From positions 19,743,971 through 19,807,970 of the forward strand of contig OZ025257.1 of assembly GCA_964019135.1 (NCBI GenBank): DNA of 64,000 nucleotides. The letters run 5' to 3'. Source of the DNA: Arenicola marina. Its lineage: Eukaryota; Annelida; Polychaeta; Arenicolidae. Of the stretch, positions 22,675-32,157 are shown in pieces (the first letter of the stretch is position 1; the number at the start of each line of letters is the position of its first letter). Made by a program: the position numbers and the translations under genes. The notes under the pieces are model-generated. The model was not told where the DNA came from. It was given only the letters and a program-made list of their open reading frames with translations, and ran no database searches.

Positions 22675-25347
22675 CTAGGCCAGGACTCCGATGGAATCAA
22701 TATGACGGGTTGACATCCGTAGACATATATCTATTGTTATGACAGGGACATTATACCTGACTATTTCATCTCCTGGCTTTTGGTCTTCTCCCGTCTCATC
22801 CCCTTGTCCCTGGTCTTCTCTCATATCATCCTCTGCTTCCTGGTCTTCGCTCGTCTCATCCCCTTGTCCCTGGTCTTTTCTCGTCTCATCCCCTGCCCCC
22901 TGGTCTTCTCTCGTGTCATCCCCTTGTCGTTGGACCTCTCTCGTCTCATCCTCTGCTTCCTGGTCTTGTCTCGTCTCATCCTCTGCTCCTTGGTCTTCGC
23001 TCGTCTCAACCCCTGGTTCCTGGTCTTCTTTCGTGTCATCCCCTGGTTCATGGTCTTCTCTCGTCTCATCCTCTGCTCCCTGGTCTTCTCTCGTCTCATC
23101 CCTTGGTCGTTGGACTTCTCTCGTCTCATCCCATGGTTCCTGGTCTTCTCTCGTCTCATCCCCCGGTCCCTGGTCTTCTCCCGTCTCATCTCCTGGTCCC
23201 TGGTCTTCTCCCGTCTCATCCCCTGGTCCCTGGTCTTCTTCCGCCTCATCTCCTGGTCCCTGGTCTTCTCTCGTCTCATCCCCTGGTCCCTGGTCTTCTC
23301 CCGTCTCATTCCCTGGTCCCTGGTCTTCTCTCGTCTCATCCCCTGGTCCCTGGTCTTCTCCCGTCTCATCCCCTGGTCCCTGGTCTTCTCCCGTCTCATT
23401 TCCTGGTCCTTGGTCTTCTCCCGTCTCATCCCCTGGTCCCTGGTCGTCTCTCGTCTCATCCCCTGGTCCCTGGTCGTCCCTCGTCTCATCCCCTGGTCCC
23501 TGGTCTTCTCTCGTCTCATCCCCTGGTCCCTGGTCTTCTCCCGTCTCATCCCCTGGTCCCTGGTCTTCTCTCGTCTCATCCCCTGGTCCCTGGTCGTCTC
23601 TCGTCTCATCCCCTGGTCCCTGGTCTTCTCTCGTCTCATCCCCTGATCTCTGGTCTTCTCTTCTCTCATCCCCTGTACCCTGGTCTTCTCTCGTGTCATC
23701 CCCTGATCTCTGGTCTTCTCTTCTCTCATCCCCTGCTCCCTGGTCTTCTCTCGTCTCATCCCATGGTTCCTGGTCTTCTCTCGTCTCATCCCCTGGTCCC
23801 TGGCCTTGTCTCGTCTCATCCCCTGGTCCCTGGTCTTCTCCCGTCTCATCCCATGGTTCCTGGTCTTCTCTCGTCTCATTCCCCGGTCCCTGGTCTTCTC
23901 CCGTCTCATCTCCTGGTCCCTGGTCTTCTCCCGTCTCATCCCCTGGTCCCTGGTCTTCTCCCGCCTCATCTCCTGGTCCCTGGCCTTCTCTCGTCTCATC
24001 CCCTGGTCCCTGGTCTTCTCCCGTCTCATCCCCTGGTCCCTGGTCTTCTCTCGTCTCATCCCCTGGTCCCTGGTCTTCTCTCGTCTCATCCCCTGGTCCC
24101 TGGTCTTCTCTCGTCTCATCCTCTGGTCCCTGGCCTTCTCTCGCTTTATCCTCTGCTCCCGGGTCTTGTGTCGTCTCATCCACTGCTCCCCGATCTTCTC
24201 TCATCTCATCCCCTGGTCCCTGGTCTTCCCTCAATTCATCCTCTGGTCTATTAGCTTCTTTCGTCTCATCCACTGCTCCCTGGTTTTCTCCCGTTCCATC
24301 ATCTGGTAGCTTGACTTCTACTGCCTCATCCTCTGATCCAATTGTCACGTTCGGGCTTGTTACAGACTGTAACATGTCCTCGAAAGGCATATTGATGACG
24401 TCTTTCAAGGAGAATGAGATGTCGTCGTCAAATAAGCTGGCGTCTTCTGCACTATCACTACAGGAAATGGGCAACAAGAGCACGAAGTGATTGGGCTGCC
24501 ACACAGCCTCTGGCAGGTCACAACCCCTCGTGTGTATCCACATGATATGGATTGGTCCTGAGGATTCTTCAGTCCTGGGATGAAATATCCTCTGTGTGTC
24601 TCTTCTCACTGTATGTCCCCCATATCTCGGATAGACGGACACAATCCGCCGGCCCAGTACGCTTGATAGCGCTGCGAGCTGCCAAAGCCCCATGTAACTC
24701 CCCAGTTGGGTAGTAACACGCACTTCCCTGGAGAAGATAATCTTCTCCACTTCCTTGGTCAACTTCTCTCCTGGTTCATATACTTGCGAATACATGGCGA
24801 ATGTTCGGGTCACATTAGGATTGCCTCCTTTGCTTGCACCTTTTCGCATGCATTTGTTATTCAAGTAGAATTGTCTCTGTGTAGCCAGTTCAATTGCTAC
24901 CCGCGCTCGAATCTCTCTGTGGTTTTCCTCATGTCCATACAAAGCTAGACTACCGCACCTTGCCAAGCAGTTGCCATCCCCATACACATTGGCCGGGAAA
25001 AGCGGCAGATCTTCTAACGGTACATCGTTTGGCTTCAGTTCCAAACTAACACCGTCTACCGATGTTTTGCAGTTACGGAGACACAGGTTCTCGAAGCTTG
25101 GTGGTGATGGGGGCAACAATTTCTCCAGCATTGTCGACAGTTGTAGCAGGTTCTCGAAGGATTCACACTGTTGCAATACTGCCAATATGTCCTCGAACTG
25201 TGTAGCATCCCCCACCACAGTTTCGTTTGACAATGTTCTGTCTCCGTGGTTTCTCCATGAACTGTTTTGGGTTTTGTTCTCCTCTGCCGGTGTGTTACGA
25301 CTTTTTCCTTTTCTAGATTTATTTTCTTGCTCCTTGCATCGCCATTC
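22675..25347 (-). CDS. OTU-like cysteine protease with acidic decapeptide-repeat tail (transposon-encoded)
   Basis: The frame is open from 25,347 to the stop at 22,675. It has no ATG at its start (25,233 is only a TTG), which suggests it is read as a continuation of the transposase frame by a -1 shift or splicing. Counting from 25,233, residues about 75-260 form an OTU-like domain: Y-G-D-G-N-C-L near 84-90 gives the catalytic Asp and Cys, and N-H-F-V-L-L near 248-253 gives the catalytic His. Residues about 315-810 are some 50 copies of a ten-residue unit like G-P-G-D-E-T-R-E-D-Q, encoded by a 30-bp tandem repeat, strongly acidic and probably disordered. A unique 30-residue end follows. OTU enzymes cleave ubiquitin linkages; substrate and role here are unknown. 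Opposite-strand open frames are shadows of the repeat. Confidence 0.7.
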   Translation of the reverse strand, partial: EWRCKEQENKSRKGKSRNTPAEENKTQNSSWRNHGDRTLSNETVVGDATQFEDILAVLQQCESFENLLQLSTMLEKLLPPSPPSFENLCLRNCKTSVDGVSLELKPNDVPLEDLPLFPANVYGDGNCLARCGSLALYGHEENHREIRARVAIELATQRQFYLNNKCMRKGASKGGNPNVTRTFAMYSQVYEPGEKLTKEVEKIIFSREVRVTTQLGSYMGLWQLAALSSVLGRRIVSVYPRYGGHTVRRDTQRIFHPRTEESSGPIHIMWIHTRGCDLPEAVWQPNHFVLLLPISCSDSAEDASLFDDDISFSLKDVINMPFEDMLQSVTSPNVTIGSEDEAVEVKLPDDGTGENQGAVDETKEANRPEDELREDQGPGDEMREDRGAVDETTQDPGAEDKAREGQGPEDETREDQGPGDETREDQGPGDETREDQGPGDETGEDQGPGDETREGQGPGDEAGEDQGPGDETGEDQGPGDETGEDQGPGNETREDQEPWDETGEDQGPGDETRQGQGPGDETREDQEPWDETREDQGAGDERREDQRSGDDTREDQGTGDERREDQRSGDETREDQGPGDETRDDQGPGDETREDQGPGDETGEDQGPGDETREDQGPGDETRDDQGPGDETRDDQGPGDETGEDQGPGNETGEDQGPGDETGEDQGPGDETREDQGPGNETGEDQGPGDETREDQGPGDEAEEDQGPGDETGEDQGPGDETGEDQGPGDETREDQEPWDETREVQRPRDETREDQGAEDETREDHEPGDDTKEDQEPGVETSEDQGAEDETRQDQEAEDETREVQRQGDDTREDQGAGDETRKDQGQGDETSEDQEAEDDMREDQGQGDETGEDQKPGDEIVRYNVPVITIDICLRMSTRHIDSIGVLA
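22760..24350 (-). repeat. 30-bp coding minisatellite in the OTU-like gene
   Basis: About 50 units of 30 bp encode the acidic decapeptide on the minus strand. Variants group in blocks (CCTGGTCCC, CCTGCTCCC, CCATGGTTCC types on the plus strand), showing expansion by block duplication while the frame was kept throughout. Confidence 0.9.
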
Positions 25348-27497
25348 TTAAACCTTTCTTTCTGTTGTGCATTGGTTCCACGACATGGTTCTGTCTTGCT
25401 GTCAGCGCCAGCCTGGTCTCTTGGTTTCCGTTCGTGCATGCCTTCACGATCTTTTTTTGCGATTTTTTTCTCCACCTTGTTCTTAGGTTGGCCTTGGCGC
25501 CTTTTTTCACCTTTTTGGATTACATGGTCTTGCCAATCGGTGGCATAGTCCGTGTTGATACACACATCCACATTTTCTGCTCTTGTACAGTTTTGGCAAT
25601 AGCATGAAAGATTCCTTGCCTGAACTACACCCATTTCCACGGAACGAACCGAGTGAACCTGTTGTGTGCCTGCCAAACTTCGGAGTCTTTGTTCTGCAGT
25701 TGGGCGCTCAATATCTTCTACGTAGAAGAAATATCTTCGTTTGTGCAAGCAATCGTCGGTTTTGTCATCGATGACGAGGTTCGCGTCACAGAAGTCATAC
25801 AGTTCTCTTGCATCCCGAATGACACCATGTCTGGACTTCACATGCATTGATGCAGCTTTTTTCACAATACCTCCCAATGCGTCGCACGGCCCCTTCCCGT
25901 GCCGCGAACCAAAATAGGCCCATTCAAAGACAACACCATGTCCGCCTTGCTCATACAAATGTGCGAATGGGACTTTGGATTTGTACTGTGCGGCACACCC
26001 GTCGCTAAATTGGACTTCGTGGTTGAAGGCAAAGCCCTTGTCTCTAATATAGCTGTCTTGTTCACTGACAAATCTTTTGACAGCATATGCGTCGTGTTTT
26101 AGATCTGGAGAAATGAAGACTGCAGAATCCTCTACAACTGCAGACTGACAGGTGGGACACCTGTAGTATGCAATTGTTGGGTGGATTGTAGCCTGTTGAT
26201 ACATGTCATATGCAGACTGAACCTCGTCCTGGTGATTACATCGATAATTCTCGGCAAAATCTGCTATTGTCAGCAGCCAATCCGGCGGCAAAGTCGCCTT
26301 GAGTTGTTTGAACTGTTGCCGCTGCCAATGCGCTACGAATAGATGCTTCGTCAGAGTAACTGCTTCTTCCATCAGTTCTGCAATGCAGTCTGTTGCTGTT
26401 CCAAATTTGTCAACAAGGATTTTGCGTTTTGAGGTGTTGCCCCTGCTGTCTGTTACAGTTCCGTTTTGCCATTTCTGCCATGCAAGTGTCTTCTTTCCCA
26501 ATACCTCAACCGTGGTAGTTAGCTTTTCCTTTATCTTATGCACACCGCAATGGGCGCAAGTTCTGTCGATGCACCTCTTATCATTGTACATTCCTGTTTT
26601 CTCACACATACTGAACGCACTGACATCATATTTGTCTTTCAGAACAGCCGACTGGCCTTGTTTGTTCGCAGCCTCATTTAATGTCTTCAGTTTCAGCTCA
26701 ACATTAACGCAATATTCGCAGAGACACGCATTGAATTTCGCGTGGTTCGCCGTCAAGCACTCTTTAGGGCGCAGCTTGCTGAAATGGCTGAGAGAAATTC
26801 CACTTTGTTTTTTGTTTGCGATGAAATCTGCATGTAACTTCTGTATGGATTTTGACAGTACAACTTTCTGAACTAGGGTCTTCGCTTTCACTGTCTGTCT
26901 CCCAGGTAGAGTAGTTGATTCGTCCCTGTAGTAACCTTCGACGGTTTTCTTTTCCGCATCTGACATTCTGTTGAACCTCGGTGGCATATCATCATGACCC
27001 AGGCAAGAGGCAGACCTCCAAAAGTGCAATTGAAGGTCTAACATTTTTCTCATTTTACTGTCGCGACCACTTTTCGCGGCGATACAACTAACGATGAAGC
27101 GATATTTGTTCCTCCCCTTTAACGATTTATCGCTTTTCAAGCATTTCAGAGACTCTTTCAAATTGTTAACAATTCTGGCGGAGACTCTGTGTCTATCCTT
27201 GGATGTAGGTGTGCAAATTATGCCTCTCTTGTTCAAAAGTGTCTTCTTCTTGGGAGTGACATTGGAAAGCTGGTCCTCTATTTGAGAAACTAAGTCATGT
27301 GCTGAGACTGAATTGTCAAAATCTAACTTCTTCTGTGCTTTGCAGGTTGTGTAATGTTGTCTTCTTCTTTCCAGTTCCCGACGTCTTGCCTGTGACGACA
27401 TCTGGCTTCGTTGTTTCCGTTTTGCCTCTCGCCACTTCTCTCGCATTTTTTCTCCCTCCTTCCTTGTGTTAACACCAACCGTTGACTTGTCCCCCAT
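25056..27497 (-). CDS. Putative DDD/E transposase (DFAENY / SDG / HGKG family)
   Basis: From the ATG at 27,497 an 813-codon frame runs to 25,056; the last 80-100 codons are probably out of frame, because the OTU-like frame overlaps them. A basic N-terminus (residues 1-60) leads to Cys pairs near 258-263 and 314-320 that could bind zinc. The core has L-T-I-A-D-F-A-E-N-Y near 409-418, V-Q-F-S-D-G near 495-500 and H-G-K-G-P-C-D-A-L-G-G near 533-543. Asp413, Asp499 and Asp539 are my candidate catalytic triad for an RNase-H-like fold. I remember this motif set from multicopy uncharacterised invertebrate proteins but cannot name the superfamily. Upstream sequence at 27,480-27,767 continues the protein in another frame, so this copy may be mutated, spliced or frameshifted. 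Confidence 0.7.
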   Translation of the reverse strand: MGDKSTVGVNTRKEGEKMREKWREAKRKQRSQMSSQARRRELERRRQHYTTCKAQKKLDFDNSVSAHDLVSQIEDQLSNVTPKKKTLLNKRGIICTPTSKDRHRVSARIVNNLKESLKCLKSDKSLKGRNKYRFIVSCIAAKSGRDSKMRKMLDLQLHFWRSASCLGHDDMPPRFNRMSDAEKKTVEGYYRDESTTLPGRQTVKAKTLVQKVVLSKSIQKLHADFIANKKQSGISLSHFSKLRPKECLTANHAKFNACLCEYCVNVELKLKTLNEAANKQGQSAVLKDKYDVSAFSMCEKTGMYNDKRCIDRTCAHCGVHKIKEKLTTTVEVLGKKTLAWQKWQNGTVTDSRGNTSKRKILVDKFGTATDCIAELMEEAVTLTKHLFVAHWQRQQFKQLKATLPPDWLLTIADFAENYRCNHQDEVQSAYDMYQQATIHPTIAYYRCPTCQSAVVEDSAVFISPDLKHDAYAVKRFVSEQDSYIRDKGFAFNHEVQFSDGCAAQYKSKVPFAHLYEQGGHGVVFEWAYFGSRHGKGPCDALGGIVKKAASMHVKSRHGVIRDARELYDFCDANLVIDDKTDDCLHKRRYFFYVEDIERPTAEQRLRSLAGTQQVHSVRSVEMGVVQARNLSCYCQNCTRAENVDVCINTDYATDWQDHVIQKGEKRRQGQPKNKVEKKIAKKDREGMHERKPRDQAGADSKTEPCRGTNAQQKERFKNGDARSKKINLEKEKVVTHRQRRTKPKTVHGETTETEHCQTKLWWGMLHSSRTYWQYCNSVNPSRTCYNCRQCWRNCCPHHHQASRTCVSVTAKHR

Positions 27498-27767
27498 TCA
27501 GCCTTGCGACGTTCCCTCATTGCGCGCATCCGTATCTTCGATTTTTCAGCCATCAGTTTCTTCCGCGTAGGTGAAAGCGATTGACGATAGTTCCGAGACT
27601 TCCACGCGTCAGCAGCTTTGTACATGGCATAAGCATGTTCATCCGCCTTCAGGGTCGCCCGGCTTTGCTCATAATACTGATGCCTGGATTGTCCTGGTGT
27701 TTTCTTACACGATATGGGTTTCTCAGTGTGCAGCCGCACTCTTAATTGATATGAAGAATTTTCCCTG
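27480..27767 (-). CDS. Upstream exon of the transposase gene, in a shifted frame
   Basis: A splice acceptor (TATTTGCAG at 27,768 on the minus strand) opens a frame rich in Lys, Arg and Tyr (R-H-Q-Y-Y-E-Q-S-R-A, then M-R-A-M-R-E-R-R-K-A-E-W) with the same composition as the basic start of the transposase. The protein-like signal passes into the transposase frame at a run of five G near 27,482-27,487. One extra G would join the two frames, so a single-base loss, or a start at the internal ATG, is likely. Confidence 0.5.
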
Positions 27768-28014
27768 CAAATATTGTTATGTTAAAACTACATGTGGTCA
27801 ACAACTAATCCCAAAATATAATATGACAACATCTGAAAATGCTCAATTGAAACTACCATCAACCTATTTGCGCCTAAGGATTTGAGTTACATCTCGTCGC
27901 GTCTTGCTCGATCAGGCCAATTCGACATGCTCAATAGCTTCAAATCCTCAAGTTTGTTTCATAATCTTTCTTTTCTAAAGCACAGCCACTAATATTTCCA
28001 GGAAGGTCGGTGTA

Positions 28015-30250
28015 AGTTGCACAAACAACCACCTTACGACAAGACGCAACAGAGACACCAGAGACATGGTGTCCCTGTTACATATCGGATCAACAATAAA
28101 GGTCAAGGTACAAACTACTCAGACAATTAATATGTCAAGTTCCAGTTACACAAGGTATTGATAAGATAGCGACAAGATATTGCTTATAGAGGAGTAATTT
28201 CATTGGTGGGTGTAATTTCGAACGTGTTCTGACACAAACTAAGGTGTAACAAAGACACCAATACTTAAATTGTAGGACATCACAGGACGTAACGAAGACG
28301 CAAAAATAATGGCTCTCTTATATATGTTCGTAAATCTCGCAGTTCATTTATGCAGACCCTTCTCACATTATTTAGGCCAGCATGCCATTAACATGTATCT
28401 TTACGCTGACATAGCGGTGAAGATACATGTGATGCGTATATGACGATACTCGCAATGATGTAACATTGACTCCGAAACAACTTGAACAGATTGTGTCTCA
28501 GTTACGTATTTGCAACACGAAGAGCCACAACTACTGGTACTCACAAAGGAAATAAATATGAACATAAAATCTACATGGCGCTCTTTGTACACATCAACTA
28601 GACCTTCTACTAATATATTATAAAGTCTGTAGTGAAATAAATTGGGTTTCTGTCCTAGACGTAACGAAAGAAACTATCAGGATGGAATTGTGTAATGTCT
28701 CAGTTACATCTCGCCGAAACATGATTAAACAGTCCGATCAATATACTCATACGACTATGGCATCGGTTTCTTCCTTTTAAAGTAAGCAGTTTGTATCTTA
28801 AATAGAAGTATTTTCACCAGGAAGTCGCCCAAGTTGATCCGATATAGTTTCTTTTACGCAGACGCAACAAAGACGCCAAAAAAATGTGTCCCAAGTTACA
28901 CCTTGGTCGTAAACAAAGAAATACACAATAAAATATCAAATGACAGTGTTTCACTCACATCAATCATGTCGGTATAGCTAAGGGATATAGAACATCTATG
29001 TCACTGGTGTTCGATTTTTAGAAAACGTGCCTACTTGGTTAGAATTAAAATGTTTAAAGCCAGATGTAACACAGACTCTAACCCTGGGATTGCGTCTTTG
29101 TTGCACCTCAGAGACACCTGAATACATATAAATACTTCAGGGTAGTATTGTTTTTTTTAACAGCGAAGTGCATACCTTTATCCTATATTCTTTGCAGAAC
29201 TCTGATTAAAAGTTTCGATATAACATAAATATTAGACAATTCCCATACGTCATGCAGACGTAACAATGGACACAATATGATCACAGCAGTTGCAAGTAAA
29301 CGTTAGTCAAATTACTCGCTGTGCGCCCACTGAGTTCCCCAATAATCTATTAAGCTCCCATAGTTCAAGTCAGAAACACTAAAGCTTCACAGACAATATC
29401 AAAGAAACATGACTACAATTATTGCCTAATAAGTATTGCATAAAAATGACAGCATATACATAGTTTTACTGAGACGTAACACAATCAAATTGTACTTACA
29501 TTGATAAGCTGGTCATCCATTTGTTGCCGCGGCAGGATAATGGCTTCCCGGTTCGCGCCAAAAACGACGACACTCGGCATAACCCATTGTTGTAAAAAAA
29601 AAAACAGTCACGCGCTCTCTGTACATTGGTTTGTTACGTCATAAAGTTTCATTATCCTTGGCGAGTCAAAGACGTAACATTATGACGCGAAAATGGTTGA
29701 CGGTATTTGAAGTTCGAAAACAGAAAACTGCAGATCGTGCAGATTATAAACACTTGCTGATAAGCATTTTTGACGGCTCTTGGCTCATTTGGGGGGCGAT
29801 ATTTCTAAATACGCACTGGATGAATTGTAAGCGCTTCTGATCTTCGGGACGTAACGAAATTGACACCATTGTGTTACGTCTGGTAAGAAAAAGTTATAGA
29901 AACGTTTCGACCTACTTTTGGGTAGTTATTACATACTAGAATCCATCATGTCGCTTCCCCGTCCCATTTTGACTCGTTTTAAACTCTTGTAGAGTTTATA
30001 CGCCAGTTTAAAACTTGGCATTATCATATTGAATCTTGCTTGCTTGTTTCAAGACACGAAAAAAAACCGACTGACGTCCACCACTTTTGTACTCAAAATA
30101 TGTCTCTCCGTTTACCTCGTTCAACCTAAATCAATTTCTTTCATTCAGATATAACCCACTATGGGACTCTCTTGAGAGCGCATGAAAAGTGGACGTTTTC
30201 TTTATTGGCACGAGTCCTAGGGGTGAACATACGCGACGTAACAAAATGTT
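28015..30250. repeat. Dispersed GACGTAACAAAGAC subterminal motifs
   Basis: At least ten imperfect copies of GACGTAACAAAGACRCC occur on either strand, for example near 28,020, 28,230, 28,270, 28,660, 28,860, 29,065, 29,255, 29,470, 29,670, 29,850 (followed by an inverted GTGTTACGTC) and 30,236. They are spaced by 50-300 bases and are not a tandem array. Scattered short motifs next to a transposase gene are typical of transposase-binding sites, which is inference. Confidence 0.6.
29499..29582 (-). CDS. Candidate first exon of the transposase gene
   Basis: On the minus strand an ATG at 29,582 opens 28 codons that end exactly at a strong donor (AAT followed by GTAAGT) at 29,498. It could splice to the acceptor at 27,768, but the phases do not match (0 versus 2), so a missing middle exon, another acceptor or chance must be considered. 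Confidence 0.25.
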
Positions 30251-30659
30251 CATGACATCGAATTGTGCATCAACTCCTCTCGCTTTTCCGCAATATTTTT
30301 AAAACTTCGCGCATGCGCCGTGGGATCTCCGCTGCGCATCTCCGCTAGGCGGCAGCGTAATATGCCTCCTGGTGGCGCACTGCTCACTTCGCGCACTGTG
30401 GCACGGGGTGGGGGGACTCAGTACATTATTGGGTTTGCGGCTGGGGTGGGAGGGGGGCAGAGGGAGTCCGCGGTAAACCCCTACTTGACCGCCAAAATAC
30501 GCTTGTAAGGGGCGTTTCACCCCGAAAATCGGCTCATACGTTTGAACGCGAAAATATCCGCTCGGAAGGGGATTTTTTTTCCTTGGACCGAGCCCGCTCG
30601 GTTTATTATATTCCCCGGGAAACTCGCTCTACAAACGCACATTTTCAGAGTCCTCCTCT

Positions 30660-30705
30660 GGAGGTATACCATGGTAAGGTATACCATGGTAAACCATGGT
30701 ATATT
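30660..30705. repeat. TACCATGGTA palindromes, right side of the element
   Basis: Three overlapping copies (GTATACCATGGTAAGG and related) match the cluster at 18,031-18,380, linking both sides of the 14.7-kb element. Confidence 0.75.
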
Positions 30706-31094
30706 TTCCTAAGGGTAGGACGCCATCCCCTCTTTATATTCAGTCCTTAAATGACGGTTCCATACAGTGAGCACTTTGTTTCAAGCAAACATGTTTTCGT
30801 ATATTGAATTTTCCTTGAATTAAATAAATGCTAAATCTGACAAATATTGGAAATATATTATTCCGCGTAAGCTAGTACTCCGCTTAAACTGAGCGGGAAT
30901 CGGTCTATAGCTCAACGGATTTCGTAGCCCGCCCGAGCTCGACTTTCACACCTCGCTTACACATTGCAGTTAGCGTCAATCTGATCGATTTCATAGTCGC
31001 AATCGAGATATTAGTAAACGTGAAAAAGGAGCATTTTGGATGAATGCAAGTATAGGCTTATATCCCATACCCGAGCCCGACCAAGTTAGCTAGG

Positions 31095-31245
31095 ACAGAC
31101 GTGGGACGTCTGAATTATGACGTACGTGGGACGTCTAAATTATGACGTACGTGGGACGTCTAAATTATGACGTACGTGGGACGTCTAAATTATGACGTAC
31201 GTGGGACGTCTGAATTATGACGTACGTGGGACGTCTGAGTTAAGA
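31095..31245 (+). repeat. 25-bp tandem repeat (GACGTACGTGGGACGTC type)
   Basis: Six nearly identical 25-bp units containing TATGACGTACGTGGGACGTC follow each other. The unit contains the palindrome GACGTACGT and would pair with itself. It is part of the right subterminal region. Confidence 0.9.
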
Positions 31246-31379
31246 CCACATTGCGACCAGACTAAATTGGTCTTGACCTGGTCTTCATGTGGTCTTCGAC
31301 CGACCGACCAATATAAGACGTCCCGACGTCGGGTGCCCACTGGGTATCTATTTTTGCCAAAACGTTCTCGATGCAAACA

Positions 31380-32085
31380 TTAATATACAAACTGTTATAT
31401 AATATTGGGGTAACGCTCTCAATGAAAACGTTAATATGCGAACTGTAATCTAATGTTGTGGTACCGTTCACGATGCAAACGTTAATATACAAACTGTTAT
31501 ATAATGTTGTGGCACCGTGCTCGATGCTAACGTTGAAATGCGAATTGTTATACAATGTGGCCAAAACGTTCTCGATGCAAACGTTAATATACAAACTGTT
31601 ATCTAATGTTGTGGTACCGTTCTCGATGCAAATGTAAAAATGCGAATTGTTATCTAATGTTGTGGTAACGTTCTCGATGCTAACATTAATGGGCGAATTG
31701 TTATCTAATGTTGTGGTAACGTTCTCGATGCTAACATTAATGGGCGAATTGTTATCTAATGTTGTGGTAACGTTCTCGATGCTAACATTAATGGGCGAAT
31801 TGTTATCTAATGTTGTGGTAACGTTCTCGATGCAAACGTTAATATACAAACTGTTATCTAATGTTGTGTTAACGTTCTCGACGCTAATGTTAATATGCGA
31901 ATTGTTATCTAATGTTGTGGTACCGTTCTCGGTGCAAACGTTAAAAGGCGAATTGTTATCTAATGTTGTGGTAACGTTCTCGATGCTAACGTTAATAGGC
32001 GAATTGTTATCTAATGTTGCGGTAACGTTCGCGATGCTAACGTTAATATGCGAATTGTTATCTAATGTGGTAGTAACGTTAGCAT
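31380..32085. repeat. 51-bp tandem repeat, right subterminal region
   Basis: About 13-14 units of 51 bp built on GTTATCTAATGTTGTGGTAA and CGTTCTCGATGCTAACGTTA run to within 75 bases of the right terminal repeat. Four central units (about 31,640-31,850) are almost identical. A 17-residue repeating open frame on the minus strand follows from 51 being divisible by three and is not evidence of a gene. Confidence 0.9.
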
Positions 32086-32117
32086 GCTAACGTAAACCAA
32101 AAAACAACCAATCTAAC

Positions 32118-32157
32118 CATGATAAAACGTTAAACTAACGTTTACATGCTATCTGGG
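32118..32157 (-). repeat. Right terminal inverted repeat of the 14.7-kb element
   Basis: Read on the minus strand it begins CCCAGATAGCATGTAAACGT and continues TTAACGTT, matching the left end. It abuts AT and then the minisatellite. Confidence 0.85.

Larger units (their letters stand above)
17416..32157. mobile_element. 14.7-kb DNA transposon-like element inserted in the 30-bp minisatellite
   Basis: Both ends carry imperfect terminal inverted repeats that start CCCAGATAGCATG and stay alignable for about 35-40 bases. Each end is flanked by AT (17,414-17,415 and 32,158-32,159). Removing the element with one AT joins the two array halves into an intact 30-bp unit in register, so the boundaries are unusually well fixed. 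From the left it holds AACGTTA-rich repeats, TACCATGGTA repeats, a long hairpin at 20.0-20.15 kb, possible exons, the OTU-like and transposase frames on the minus strand, scattered GACGTAAC motifs, TACCATGGTA again, a 25-bp array and a 51-bp array. The superfamily is not recognised. A nested origin, with a smaller transposon inside a larger one, is possible. Confidence 0.85.

Noticed and set aside
22739..24490. Plus-strand 583-codon Ser/Pro/Trp-rich frame and related frames
   Set aside because: They are the reverse complement of the acidic coding repeat. Only the minus-strand frame connects to a recognisable domain.
31262..31849. Minus-strand 195-codon frame with a 17-residue repeat
   Set aside because: It follows from the 51-bp non-coding subterminal repeat. 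It has no start context or domain.
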